Positions 8,575 through 17,293 are shown, numbered from the stretch's first letter. The stretch is 64,000 nucleotides of DNA from JAVBRU01 sp031547595 (GCA_031547595.1 JAVBRU010000037.1:25297-89296); one strand, 5' to 3'. The notes: generated from the sequence alone by a model not told the origin. Numbers and translations: made by a program.

Positions 8575-9603
8575 TTATTCGATATACGCTTCCCCGGTCG
8601 GAATAACATCTTCCAGGTACTTGATCTCGCGGCATGCCGCCAGCAGGCTTGCCAGGTCCTCTTTGTCTTTACGGGGCAAGCCAAATTCTTTTGCAAAATG
8701 TACAAGCATGGCGCTTGAGTAGCGTCCGCTGGGGTTGGCGCGATAGGCCTGATTGTTATCAAAGTTAGGCGCTATGCGAAGGATTTCGCCCGTCAAGGCC
8801 GAGCGAATGACGCCAAAGTTGCGCATGTGGCGGTCGGTGTTCATAAATAGCGCATCGGCCAGCAGAATGCGCCGCCAGGCCGCTTCAAAAGCAGCGCCGA
8901 GGGATGCAAGATTTGCATAGATGATCTGGTCGTGGTCGCTTCGGTCTTCAAACATGAACCGCAAGGAGTCGTAGGGCTCGAAGAACTCGTCTTTCCCTAC
9001 AAAGTTTTTGGAACGGATGCGGGTGCGATAGTTGCCGACATATTGATACTCGGCGGCGTCCCATCCTGCGGCCAACAGCGCGTGGCTGATGGCGCGTTCG
9101 CTGTGTGTTGCGGCTGTGGGCTGGAGCTTATAGAGCCACCATGCTCCTTGCTCGTATTTCCAGGTTTTTGTGAACCCGCCATCGGTCGACATATTGGGGG
9201 TGGCAATTTGCGCGCCGCGCAGGGAAGTATCGCTGGAAACGAGGATGTAGTCGCTGACCGGATCCTGGTCCGCAGGGTTCAGCAATTGATCGCGTGGAAT
9301 AAAAACTTCGTCTTCTGCAAAACAAGTAAATGTATCAGAAATACTGAACATGTGCGTCATCAGCGCAATGGCTGTTTTATCGCGGCTTCCAAGCAACTCT
9401 TGCGTCAGCTGACGGTGCTGGAAGGAATTCAAATCAATGGAGCGTTCTTGCAGCCACAAGGTGAAACTATCTGCAGACGCATTACGCAGTTGCATAGGCA
9501 ATAGCTCTGCTTTAGTTTGTGTAAATGAATCAATCGCACCCCGATTCATCGTGAACGTTGCAATCTGAACATCATTGTTGAAAAGCGTGTACCGCATATG
9601 CAT
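8575..9603 (-). CDS. HipA-like kinase-fold protein, copy 2
   Basis: 342 aa, the near twin of the protein at 5029-6057, with the same putative kinase residues (Lys159, Asp257 in NTDRHMRNF, Asp282). The few differences cluster in the C-terminal 60 residues (SSAMLVHFAKEFGLPRKDKED here against SNAMLAHFASEFGLTPKDKED). The homology to copy 1 starts at the stop codon (8571) and ends near 9750, well beyond the start codon. Both copies keep an intact frame, start and ribosome site, which suggests that both are still used or that the duplication is recent. A 64-bp insertion lies in the upstream region of this copy only. Function is unknown. Confidence 0.8.
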   Translation of the reverse strand: MHMRYTLFNNDVQIATFTMNRGAIDSFTQTKAELLPMQLRNASADSFTLWLQERSIDLNSFQHRQLTQELLGSRDKTAIALMTHMFSISDTFTCFAEDEVFIPRDQLLNPADQDPVSDYILVSSDTSLRGAQIATPNMSTDGGFTKTWKYEQGAWWLYKLQPTAATHSERAISHALLAAGWDAAEYQYVGNYRTRIRSKNFVGKDEFFEPYDSLRFMFEDRSDHDQIIYANLASLGAAFEAAWRRILLADALFMNTDRHMRNFGVIRSALTGEILRIAPNFDNNQAYRANPSGRYSSAMLVHFAKEFGLPRKDKEDLASLLAACREIKYLEDVIPTGEAYIE

Positions 9604-9635
9604 CCATCACCTCACAATACTTTCGGCTCCAGCAT

Positions 9636-9699
9636 ATTAGGATCGTCGTTCCTTCTCCATTTGGAAGGAGCGACCCGAAAAAACTGTTGTTTTCCTAAT
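9636..9699 (+). repeat. 64-bp insertion upstream of HipA-like copy 2
   Basis: Compared with the matching region of copy 1 (about 6080), copy 2 has 64 extra bases that begin ATTAGGA and end TCCTAAT. They are flanked by CAGCAT (9630-9635) and CAGTAT (9700-9705), which look like a duplicated target. The interior folds into a GC-rich hairpin. The insertion lies between the likely -10 region (TATACT-like) and the start codon, so it lengthens the 5' leader rather than breaking the promoter. Confidence 0.65.
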
Positions 9700-9766
9700 C
9701 AGTATATCATAAGATCCTTGGTTTATCCAGTTGTGCTTTGCAATTATACACTCTCCACTCAACGTA

Positions 9767-9797
9767 GCTGCCCGCTACGGTTGATGCAATTGCTCTA
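9767..9797 (-). repeat. Repeat family A, end fragment
   Basis: On the minus strand this reads TAGAGCAATTGCATCAACCG and continues GTAGCGGGC, matching the first 30 bases of the 162-bp elements. The rest of the element is missing. It lies 17 bases from where the homology between the two HipA-like copies ends, so it may mark a deletion or duplication breakpoint. Confidence 0.6.
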
Positions 9798-9829
9798 AAA
9801 TCCAATTGTGTCAGAGCACCAGTGCTGAC

Positions 9830-9885
9830 TGATGATGACCTTTGGCGAGACACATTTTGCCCAGGTAGCCGAATCGTCATCATCA
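9830..9885 (-). other. Long-loop hairpin at the 3' end of the URO-D-like gene
   Basis: TGATGATGAC (9830-9839) is the exact complement of GTCATCATCA (9876-9885), which overlaps the last codon and stop of the URO-D-like gene. No T-run follows, so it may protect the 3' end rather than terminate. Confidence 0.4.
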
Positions 9886-11130
9886 CCCTTGCCAATATTG
9901 ATCCACAACTTCGCGGAAGAGTTGCATATAGCGCTTCACCCTTTGCGCGCTGCCCACGCTATACACATCGCGCTGGGCAAACTCGATATGGCAGCCCCTG
10001 GCCGCCAGCAGCGTATCCCGGAAATGGGCTTTCACAGAGGCCTCGTCCAGCGACGAACCCACCCCGATCAGGTTGGGGGAGGGCTTCCTGAGATATACAA
10101 TCTTTTTGCCGCGCAGGGCTTCGCCCATAAAATGCTCGTCACACCAGGGGGAAATGGATACCTTGCGTAGGTTGGGCAGGGTTTCTAAAATATCTTTCCA
10201 AATGGGGTGAACGGCCTCGCAGCAACCGTAGGAGAGCAAACCGAATAAATCGGAGACCTTTTTGTAGTAGGGGAAAATAAACTCTTTGAACATCGCGGGG
10301 GAAATGGCAGTGGTCTCTTGGGAGTCCATGAAGCCCCAGATGTCTGTGGTTTTCACGTTTTCCTTTTTGTCTGGCAGGCCGGACGTGAAGCAATACGAGC
10401 CCTGGGCCAAGCCCTGGCTGCCTGTGGTGGCGTTTAAAATCCCCGCTTCCTCCATGGCCTTGAAGTAGCGGCAGTAATCATCGGTCAGCCTGTCCATCAT
10501 CTGATGGAAAAGCGTGGGTGTGTCGATCATGGCCATGTACATATCTTCCATGCGCATGATGTGCACAATATCCTGCGTCGGGCAGGCATAGAGGCAAGGA
10601 TTTTCATTCTTGACGGGCAGAATATCCCCAAACAGCTCGCCGATAAAATCCATATCCATTTGCGTTTTTGCCGTGTCGATCGCAAAGGTGGATATAGAAA
10701 GCTTTGCGTAATCTTCCTCCAGATCGGAAAGATAGGGCTCAAAATGATGGCCGAGGGATTGCTTGCCCTTCACAGCCGTATGGGTGACCTTCACGGGCAG
10801 GTTGAAGGACGTAAAGCCACAGCGGGTTTGCACTGTATAATAGTCTTGCACCAAAGTGTCGTCGCTAAACAGTTTATGGTTGACGAAGTTTGATAAGAGG
10901 GTTCTTTCAATTGCCCGCGCGTGCTCGTCCTCGCAGCGCATCAGCGGCGGCAAAATGTCGTCCTGGAATGTCCATAGCTCCATCCGCAAAAAGGGCGGCG
11001 TGAGGTTTTCCAGGCGGCCATAGGCTTCCCACCGGGCAAGGAGTGCTTGGTTTGCGGGGGACTGCGCCCATTCCATCTGCTCTGCGGCAAGGCCACGAAG
11101 GATGTTCCTGTCTTTTTTTGAAAATGCCAC
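9883..11130 (-). CDS. URO-D/methyltransferase-fold protein
   Basis: 415 aa resembling the uroporphyrinogen decarboxylase superfamily branch that includes corrinoid-dependent methyltransferases (MtaA/CmuA-like) and many uncharacterised proteins in clostridial carbohydrate loci. The C-terminal part has the typical barrel segments (LSYGCCEAVHPIWKDILETL and LRKVSISPWCDEHFMGEALR). Haem synthesis genes are absent nearby, so true HemE is unlikely. The start is GTG 11130 with GAGGTGAT six bases upstream. It follows the SGNH hydrolase gene by 21 bases, in an operon that probably begins with the AraC gene. The reaction is unknown; family-level assignment is good. Confidence 0.75.
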   Translation of the reverse strand: MAFSKKDRNILRGLAAEQMEWAQSPANQALLARWEAYGRLENLTPPFLRMELWTFQDDILPPLMRCEDEHARAIERTLLSNFVNHKLFSDDTLVQDYYTVQTRCGFTSFNLPVKVTHTAVKGKQSLGHHFEPYLSDLEEDYAKLSISTFAIDTAKTQMDMDFIGELFGDILPVKNENPCLYACPTQDIVHIMRMEDMYMAMIDTPTLFHQMMDRLTDDYCRYFKAMEEAGILNATTGSQGLAQGSYCFTSGLPDKKENVKTTDIWGFMDSQETTAISPAMFKEFIFPYYKKVSDLFGLLSYGCCEAVHPIWKDILETLPNLRKVSISPWCDEHFMGEALRGKKIVYLRKPSPNLIGVGSSLDEASVKAHFRDTLLAARGCHIEFAQRDVYSVGSAQRVKRYMQLFREVVDQYWQG

Positions 11131-11151
11131 GTGCGATCACCTCGATTTGCG

Positions 11152-12168
11152 CTATTTTGATGGCCTGTCCAGTATTTCCTGCAGGATGGGCGCCAGCACC
11201 TGCGCCGTGCGGTACATGCCAAGATCATTGGGGTGCAGGGCGTCGGCACTGCACGCATCGCGGTCCTGGCTGCCCCACAGGGTTTCGCCATCAACGAAAT
11301 AGACGTTTTTATCGCCGTTTTGCAAGGCCGCTTCGTAGGTGCTGCGGATGATCTGGCGGCGCTGCGCCGCTTCGTTTAGCCATTCAAAATTGGAAGCACT
11401 CATAAACACGATGGGCAACAGGGGCTGGCGGCTTCGAATATACTCAAAAAAAGGCGCGTGCGTGTGTTGTAGATGCTCTAATGTGGGTGCATTATGGTCA
11501 TAATCCATCACCAGGATGCTCTTTTCGATGCCGTAAATGTAATCGGCCATCAATAGCTCGCCCTTGGCCGAGCCGGAAAAACCAAAATTGATAAAATCCG
11601 CATCCAGCCAGCGGGACAAAAGGGCATTGTATGCGTTGGCGGGCTTGCTGCAGCATGCGCCCTCTGTTACGGAGCTTCCATAATACAAAATCGGGACGGG
11701 GTGCTTGTAGGCCGTGGGCGCTTCCACGGCGGCATCGTCTTCCAGCGTGATTTGGATGCCTGTGATGATCTCATTGCGCGGCAGGAAGATGGTGATATCC
11801 TCGGCGGTATGGTCCTTATGGAAGGTGCCCTTGGCAAAGGGCGTGTGATAGCCATCTGGACGGGCAAGGCCCGCATAGCGCGCCGTCTGCCGGGGGCCGA
11901 TGAATACATTGGCCGATTGGCAGGAATAGATCGACATGCCGATATCGGGCGTAATGCGCTCAAAATCAATGTGCAAGCCGATTTCGCGGGAGTTTGTGCG
12001 GAAGCAAAGCCGCGCACCGGGGCAGCGGCCGCTCAATTGCCAGTTGACAAATTCGGGCGGCAGCTGCGCTGTGATATGGCTTGGCAACCGTTGCATGCGG
12101 CCCGTTTGCGCAAAAAAGGGCACGCCATATATTTTGAAGGGCGGCTGGCGAAAGTCGTATGTTTTCAT
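11152..12168 (-). CDS. SGNH/GDSL-family hydrolase (probable carbohydrate esterase)
   Basis: 338 aa. An N-terminal beta-sandwich of about 150 residues precedes an SGNH hydrolase domain with the nucleophile serine in YYGSSVTEG (Ser165/166), block II glycine in GFSGSAKGE, and a C-terminal D-x-x-H in SADALHPND. This two-domain form (GDSL_3 type) is usually linked to deacetylation of plant polysaccharides or their oligomers. No signal peptide, so it is cytosolic. The start is ATG 12168 behind AAAGGAG, and it overlaps the stop of the upstream gene remnant by ATGA, a sign of former translational coupling. Confidence 0.8.
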   Translation of the reverse strand: MKTYDFRQPPFKIYGVPFFAQTGRMQRLPSHITAQLPPEFVNWQLSGRCPGARLCFRTNSREIGLHIDFERITPDIGMSIYSCQSANVFIGPRQTARYAGLARPDGYHTPFAKGTFHKDHTAEDITIFLPRNEIITGIQITLEDDAAVEAPTAYKHPVPILYYGSSVTEGACCSKPANAYNALLSRWLDADFINFGFSGSAKGELLMADYIYGIEKSILVMDYDHNAPTLEHLQHTHAPFFEYIRSRQPLLPIVFMSASNFEWLNEAAQRRQIIRSTYEAALQNGDKNVYFVDGETLWGSQDRDACSADALHPNDLGMYRTAQVLAPILQEILDRPSK

Positions 12169-12356
12169 AGGGATGCTCCTTTGCTGTTGATATAGGGCGG
12201 GCAGATTCCGGGCGCGTAGCGGTTTGCGGCGCTGCCTGTAGCCAACAGACGGATGCTGTTTTCGCCTGCCCGCAGGTGCTGCCCCACATCAAACAGGTGA
12301 TCATTCCAAAAAGAAACCCCGGCAAACTGGCCATGCGCGTCCCCTTGCTTATACTC
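12165..12356 (-). pseudogene. 3' remnant of a glycoside hydrolase (beta-sandwich end)
   Basis: About 63 codons read FAGVSFWNDHLFDVGQHLRA, then GENSIRLLATGSAANRY and PPYIN before a stop that overlaps the next start (ATGA). The F-D-V-x-x-x-L-x-x-G-E-N-x-I pattern is the sugar-binding jelly-roll found at the ends of GH2-like and GH106-like enzymes. Upstream it runs directly into the AraC gene, in another frame. The rest of the enzyme has been lost, leaving only its 3' end in front of the esterase. Confidence 0.6.
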
Positions 12357-12357
12357 A

Positions 12358-13299
12358 TTATAAATCCGGTTCTGTCCAGCCCCGGTAGTTGAGCACGTAT
12401 TTGTGATCGGGTTTTCTGTCGGTGGCGTCGCCTGCGTTGCGGTAGGCACGGGGCGAAACCTTCATCGCGGCAATGAACGCGCGGTTGAAGGAGGAAAGGG
12501 AGGCAAAGCCCACCTCCGCCGCGATTTCCAAAATGGGCTTTTCGCCGGTTTTGAGCAGCATACACGCGTGATCGATCCGCGTTGCGTTGATAAATGCCAG
12601 CGGGGACGTGCCCATGATGTTCAAAAACAAGCGCCTAAAATGCGTGGTGCTCAGGTGGCACATCTTTGCAAGCTCATCCACGGTGGTCTTTTCCATATAG
12701 CTTTCAAAAATATAGTTGAGCGCGGGCGTCAATACCGGTGTGCCGGTTTTTTTGACCAATGCCTCCGGCTCCCTGGGCTGCGGCATGTCCTCGCGGATGC
12801 GCGTCACCTCATAATAAAAGGCCACAAACAGCCCCTTCACTGCGTTTTGATAGCCCGGCTTGTGCCCGCGCAGCTCATCGAGGATGCAGGAGGCCAAAAA
12901 ATGCACCTTGGGGTAGTCCGCTTGCCGCAAAAGCAGCTTGCAATCATTCAGCGCTTTGACATGGGCGGAGGAGCCAATCAGATCGGCCACCAGCATATCC
13001 AGATCCACGAAGATATACGACCACAGGCTTTGCATGCCCTTATCCGAGTAAGTGGTGTGCGGAATATGCCGCTGGATCAGCGTCACATCGCCCCTGGCAA
13101 AATGGTTGGGCGTGTCGTTGATCAACAGCGTGCCGCTTTGGGTATGGCAAATGCCGATTTCCAGGCAATTGTGGAAATGCAGCCGTGCAGATATGGTGTC
13201 TGATATGTGCCACTTCTCGCCGTCCAATAGCAGGATGGGGAAATCCGCCGGCAGCTCATACAGCCGGTATTCAACCACTTCCCGCGCCTGACGCGCCAT
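12358..13299 (-). CDS. AraC-family transcriptional regulator
   Basis: 313 aa: an N-terminal cupin-like sensing domain (about residues 15-110) and a C-terminal double helix-turn-helix (about 195-295), including TTVDELAKMCHLSTTHFRRL and the second helix region IAAEVGFASLSSFNRAFIAA. Sugar-responsive members activate divergent transport and hydrolase genes. It is transcribed away from importer 1 (13586 onward) and is probably its activator. The start is ATG 13299 behind AAAGGGGGAA. A fitting promoter is TTGAAA-17-TATATT on the minus strand (13356-13328). Confidence 0.88.
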   Translation of the reverse strand: MARQAREVVEYRLYELPADFPILLLDGEKWHISDTISARLHFHNCLEIGICHTQSGTLLINDTPNHFARGDVTLIQRHIPHTTYSDKGMQSLWSYIFVDLDMLVADLIGSSAHVKALNDCKLLLRQADYPKVHFLASCILDELRGHKPGYQNAVKGLFVAFYYEVTRIREDMPQPREPEALVKKTGTPVLTPALNYIFESYMEKTTVDELAKMCHLSTTHFRRLFLNIMGTSPLAFINATRIDHACMLLKTGEKPILEIAAEVGFASLSSFNRAFIAAMKVSPRAYRNAGDATDRKPDHKYVLNYRGWTEPDL

Positions 13300-13327
13300 A
13301 CAATTCCCCCTTTCATACCCGCTTGTT

Positions 13328-13356
13328 AATATACATCAATTTCGTTTCCATTTCAA
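13328..13356 (-). promoter_or_regulatory. Promoter of the AraC gene
   Basis: On the minus strand, -35 TTGAAA (13356-13351), 17-base spacer, -10 TATATT (13333-13328), ending 28 bases before the start codon of the AraC gene. Confidence 0.55.
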
Positions 13357-13482
13357 CCATTAATTTTGATTCAAAGACGATAAACGGTAGAATATGTCCC
13401 TATTCTAACCATATTTACCACCAATAAAAGCTGATTATTTAGATAAATGATTGAAATTGATAAGTTTATAGTTGCTATTCGT

Positions 13483-13512
13483 TTGAAAACAACAGCCCTG
13501 ACACAGTATACT
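13483..13512 (+). promoter_or_regulatory. Promoter of the importer 1 operon
   Basis: -35 TTGAAA (13483-13488), 18-base spacer, -10 TATACT (13507-13512). The first gene starts at 13586. The AT-rich stretch between this and the divergent AraC promoter is the likely AraC binding region. Confidence 0.55.
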
Positions 13513-13585
13513 ATGATTATGAAACCGCCGCTGATACATGGATTGTAGCCAGTTATATGTATGCATATTTGGGAAAGGGGTCCTG

Positions 13586-14545
13586 ATGAAATTGCTGCAA
13601 GGCTCTGGAAATGCCGTTGCCAAAGATTTGCGATACCGCCAGCACTTTTCATTTTTGAGGCGCGATTGGCAGCTGTATTTGCTGCTTTTGTTGCCCGTTG
13701 CATTCGTCATTATTTTTAAGTACGCGGCCTATCCAGGGCTACGTATGGCGTTTATGGATTATAAGCCCGCCAAGGGCTATGCGGGCAGCAAGTGGGTGGG
13801 GTTTGAAACCTTTGAGAAGATATTCAAAGACAAGGATTTCACCCGCGCCCTCAAAAACTCTTTGGTGTTCAACTTTGCTGATCTGGCCATCAGCTTCCCC
13901 GCGCCCATCATCATCGCGCTGATGCTCAACGAGCTTCGCCTGCCCCGGTTCAAAAAATGGTCGCAAACCATACTGTACCTGCCGCATTTCCTCAGCTGGG
14001 TCATTGTTTCGTCGGTCATGTACAGCTTGTTCAAGCCCGAAACGGGGCTGATCAACATCCTGCTGATGAATACCGGCCTCATCAACAAGGGCATTCCCTT
14101 CCTCACCGAAACCGGGCACTGGTCCGTCACCTACCTGCTGGTGGGCGTATGGCAGGGCATGGGCTGGGGCTCCATCATCTATCTGGCCGCCATCACGGGC
14201 ATCAATGCAGAGCTTTACGAGGCCGCCACGGTGGACGGCGCGGGCAGGCTGGGCAAGATCTGGCATGTCACGCTGCCCGGCATCCGCCCCACGATGGTCA
14301 CGCTGCTGATTATGAATCTGGGGCGCGTGATGGGCTCGAACTTCGAGCGGATCGACTCCTTTGCCAATGTGCAGGTGCGCGATGCAAGCTATCAGCTGGC
14401 CATCTATATCTACGAAAAAGGGCTGGCAGGGTCTAACTTCTCCCGCGCCACGGCGGTGGGCCTGTTCCAATCTCTGACGGGGCTTTTGCTGGTGCTGGCG
14501 GCGGACTGGGTGGCCAAGCGCCTGGGCGACGACGGCTTACTATAG
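13586..14545 (+). CDS. Sugar ABC transporter permease, LplB type (importer 1)
   Basis: 319-aa inner-membrane permease with six predicted transmembrane segments, the first at LYLLLLLPVAFVIIFKYAAY (residues 31-50). The EAA loop that docks the ATPase is YEAATVDGAGRLGKIWHVTL (about 212-231). It belongs to the CUT1 family close to the lipoprotein/aldouronate LplB permeases. The start is ATG 13586 behind GAAAGGGG; an upstream in-frame ATG at 13538 lacks a ribosome site. It is followed by the second permease, binding protein, GH105 and GH112, suggesting uptake of rhamnogalacturonan-derived oligomers. No ATPase gene is present; such systems normally share one encoded elsewhere. Confidence 0.93.
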   Translation: MKLLQGSGNAVAKDLRYRQHFSFLRRDWQLYLLLLLPVAFVIIFKYAAYPGLRMAFMDYKPAKGYAGSKWVGFETFEKIFKDKDFTRALKNSLVFNFADLAISFPAPIIIALMLNELRLPRFKKWSQTILYLPHFLSWVIVSSVMYSLFKPETGLINILLMNTGLINKGIPFLTETGHWSVTYLLVGVWQGMGWGSIIYLAAITGINAELYEAATVDGAGRLGKIWHVTLPGIRPTMVTLLIMNLGRVMGSNFERIDSFANVQVRDASYQLAIYIYEKGLAGSNFSRATAVGLFQSLTGLLLVLAADWVAKRLGDDGLL

Positions 14546-14563
14546 ACGAAGGGGGGAGAGACG

Positions 14564-15505
14564 ATGCCCATATCACAAAGCAAAAAACGCGAAAAACAAA
14601 TCGAGCGCGAAGAAAACCAAAGCGCCATCGGTTTTTCCAAGGTCAATCCCTTCCGCATAGGCGATTTTATCATCATCACGGTGATTGTGCTGCTGTGCCT
14701 GGCGTGCGTTGTGCCCTTCATCCATCTGATGTCCAAATCTCTGTCCAGCAACACCGCAGTGCTGAGCAAGCAGGTATTTCTGTGGCCGATCGGCTTAAAC
14801 TTCGACGCATACCAAACCGTTTTCCGGGATGGGCAGCTCACCTATTCGATGATCTACACCATCTATGTCACCATTCTTTTCACTGTGATTGGCATGATCA
14901 TCACCATCTGCGCCGCCTATCCGCTGAGCAAAAGGCGATTGAAGGGCCGCATGTTCTTTTCCTTCCTGGTGATGTTCACGATGTATTTTTCGGCAGGGCT
15001 GATCCCTGAATACCTGCTGCTTAAATCCCTGAAGCTGAATAACACCATGTGGGTGCTGGTGCTGCCGCTGTGCTTCTCGCCCTACAATATGCTGATCATG
15101 AAATCGTTTTTCCAGTCCACCATTCCGGACTCTCTGGAAGAAGCGGCCTTCCTGGACGGCGCGTCGAACTTCCAGATCCTCTACAAGATTGTGCTGCCGC
15201 TGTCCAAGCCCATCCTGGCCACACTGTGCCTGTTCTATGCCGTGGGGCGGTGGAACGCGTATGCGGACGCCAAATACTTCATCACCAAGAAATCTTTGCA
15301 GCCCATACAGTATCTTTTGTATAACATGGTCATTTCGTCCGGCTCTGATGCGATTTCGATGTCCGAAGGCTCGGCCTCGCAGTCCACGCCCGAGGTGCTG
15401 CGCAGCGCGGCTGTTATGTTTGCGACACTGCCCATCCTGTGCATCTATCCGTTTGTGCAAAAGCACTTTGTGCGCGGCGTGATGATTGGCGCGGTGAAGG
15501 GTTGA
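14564..15505 (+). CDS. Sugar ABC transporter permease, YtcP type (importer 1)
   Basis: 313-aa partner permease of the CUT1 family. It has a polar, charged N-terminal tail of about 35 residues, then six transmembrane segments and an EAA loop LEEAAFLDGASNFQILYKIV (near residues 191-210). The start is ATG 14564 after GGGGGGAGA, 18 bases behind the first permease. The C-terminus KHFVRGVMIGAVKG is the usual YtcP-type ending. Confidence 0.93.
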   Translation: MPISQSKKREKQIEREENQSAIGFSKVNPFRIGDFIIITVIVLLCLACVVPFIHLMSKSLSSNTAVLSKQVFLWPIGLNFDAYQTVFRDGQLTYSMIYTIYVTILFTVIGMIITICAAYPLSKRRLKGRMFFSFLVMFTMYFSAGLIPEYLLLKSLKLNNTMWVLVLPLCFSPYNMLIMKSFFQSTIPDSLEEAAFLDGASNFQILYKIVLPLSKPILATLCLFYAVGRWNAYADAKYFITKKSLQPIQYLLYNMVISSGSDAISMSEGSASQSTPEVLRSAAVMFATLPILCIYPFVQKHFVRGVMIGAVKG

Positions 15506-15568
15506 TCCGGTAATTACATAGCGCCGAGGGCGCTGTGAATTATAAAGAATAAGAGGAGGATGTATCTC

Positions 15569-17209
15569 ATGAAAAAGACCTTATCCATGGTTCTGGCGCT
15601 GGTATTGCTGCTGGCGCTGGCCGCTCCTTGCTTCGCATCGGCGCAAGAAGCCTATGTGGCGGCGGACTGGGAACCCTTTGCAAAGCGCGTGACCATCACC
15701 GTGCCCGTGTATGACCGCGGCAAGGCTGGCTATCCCGCGGTTGACGACAACTACTGGACGCAGTGGATCCAGAAAGAATTTGGCGATAAGTACAACATCG
15801 ATGTGCAGTATGTCGCCATCCCCCGCGGCGATGTGATGACCAAGTACGCGCTGCTGATCGCGGGCGAAGAAACCCCCACCATCATGATGGAATACGACTA
15901 TCCGAAGGTCGCCCAGTGGGCATCTGAGGGCGCGATGCAGGTCATCGATCTGGAAGCCTTCAAGGCCGTTGCACCCAACTACTATCAGGCGATGGTAACC
16001 AACAACCAGCTGGGCTACACCGACATCAACGGCGAAACCTTCTTTGTATTGTCCGAGCGCCCCTACTACAACACCACCTACACCTATGCCACCTTCGTGC
16101 GCCTGGACTGGCTGGAAGCCGTCGGCATGCAAAACCCCACCAATTATGCCGAGTTCACCGCCGCGATTGACGCCATCATCGCCGCCGGCTTGACCGACAA
16201 GGCCCCCATCGGCCTCACCGTGCCCGCCGATGCGTATTCCCGCAACTACTCCTTCCGCGATTTCCCCGTGGACGAAGTGGAATGGGCGATGCACTCCACG
16301 CTGGGCACCTCCTCCCTGTCCTGGAAGCCCACGGAGAGGCTGCTTCGCCGCACCAATGCGGAATACGCCAAGGGCTATTATTCCACCGAGTTTGATCTTG
16401 GCACCGCGGATATGTCCGGCGCGCAGGCGTCCGATATGCAGGCCGATTTCATCAATGGCAAGCTGTACAAGTATGGCGGCTACATGTCTGCCAATGTGGA
16501 CTGGCTGAAGGCGTTCTATGAGAACAACCCCGATGCCAAGCTGGCCATTGAAACCACCACCGTTGCGGTGGAAGAAGGCGTTGTGCCCGTTGCACAGATG
16601 CGCTCTGACAACGCGTTTGGCATGATCGTGGGCTTCTCCAGCTATGCCACGCAGGATCAGCTGAAGGCTGCCTGGATGCTGATGGATTGGATGCTCAACC
16701 CCGACGTGCTGTATGTGCTGGAGAACGGCGTTGAAGGCGTCACCTATGTGCTGGGCGAAGACGGCCTGCCCATCGTGGATGGCGACTACCGCGGCACCGA
16801 AATGCTGAACCACAACATGAACATCGACATGACCTGCCTGGTGCACGCCTCCAAGAAGCTGGGCACCATCGAGCAGTCCATCGCCGCCATCTCGCCCAAG
16901 GGCCTGCCCCAGGATTTCACCCAGGCTCTGATCGACAACTACTATGCCCTCAAGGATATCGCGGATGCCGGCCAGGCGTACACCGATCCCGTGTTTGCGG
17001 TTGCGCTGGATGCGGAGAGCGAGTACACGGCCACGCTGCTCAGCCTGTGGAAGGAATACTATGTGAAGCTCGTCAAGGCCGATCCCGCTGATTTCGATGC
17101 GCTGTATGCCCAGTTTGCAAAGGAGTACCTGGATGCTGGCTATCAGGAGATCATCGATGCGCGCCTGGAAGCCTACGAAGCCGGCAACACCACCAAGCTG
17201 CCCAAATAA
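15569..17209 (+). CDS. Extracellular sugar-binding protein (importer 1)
   Basis: 546-aa substrate-binding protein of the LplA-type family 1. A signal peptide (MKKTLSMVLALVLLLALAAP) is followed by a likely signal-peptidase I site FASA/QEA; there is no clear lipobox. The mature protein has the two-lobed fold with conserved segments such as MEYDYPKVAQWASEGAM and the late ALIDNYYALKDIADAG. The start is ATG 15569, nine bases behind GAGGAGG; ATG 15560 is too close to the ribosome site. Together with the two permeases it captures the oligosaccharide outside the cell. A strong hairpin follows. Confidence 0.93.
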   Translation: MKKTLSMVLALVLLLALAAPCFASAQEAYVAADWEPFAKRVTITVPVYDRGKAGYPAVDDNYWTQWIQKEFGDKYNIDVQYVAIPRGDVMTKYALLIAGEETPTIMMEYDYPKVAQWASEGAMQVIDLEAFKAVAPNYYQAMVTNNQLGYTDINGETFFVLSERPYYNTTYTYATFVRLDWLEAVGMQNPTNYAEFTAAIDAIIAAGLTDKAPIGLTVPADAYSRNYSFRDFPVDEVEWAMHSTLGTSSLSWKPTERLLRRTNAEYAKGYYSTEFDLGTADMSGAQASDMQADFINGKLYKYGGYMSANVDWLKAFYENNPDAKLAIETTTVAVEEGVVPVAQMRSDNAFGMIVGFSSYATQDQLKAAWMLMDWMLNPDVLYVLENGVEGVTYVLGEDGLPIVDGDYRGTEMLNHNMNIDMTCLVHASKKLGTIEQSIAAISPKGLPQDFTQALIDNYYALKDIADAGQAYTDPVFAVALDAESEYTATLLSLWKEYYVKLVKADPADFDALYAQFAKEYLDAGYQEIIDARLEAYEAGNTTKLPK

Positions 17210-17228
17210 TCACTCTCGTAAGACTATC

Positions 17229-17265
17229 ACGGGGGGCTGCGCGTATTGCACATGCAGCCCCCCGT
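17229..17265 (+). other. Intercistronic GC hairpin after the importer 1 binding protein
   Basis: ACGGGGGGCTGC (17229-17240) pairs perfectly with GCAGCCCCCCGT (17254-17265). No T-run follows, so it probably stabilises the abundant binding-protein mRNA or acts as a partial terminator before the GH105 gene. The same GGGGCTGC/GCAGCCCC core recurs after two other binding-protein genes (30633, 63561). Confidence 0.75.
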
Positions 17266-17293
17266 TATAAGAAAACACCGGAGGATCTGTATC

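Noticed and set aside
5029..9603. Classical HipBA toxin-antitoxin pair
   Set aside because: No small helix-turn-helix gene lies upstream or downstream of either copy, and the N-terminal HipA toxin domain is absent.
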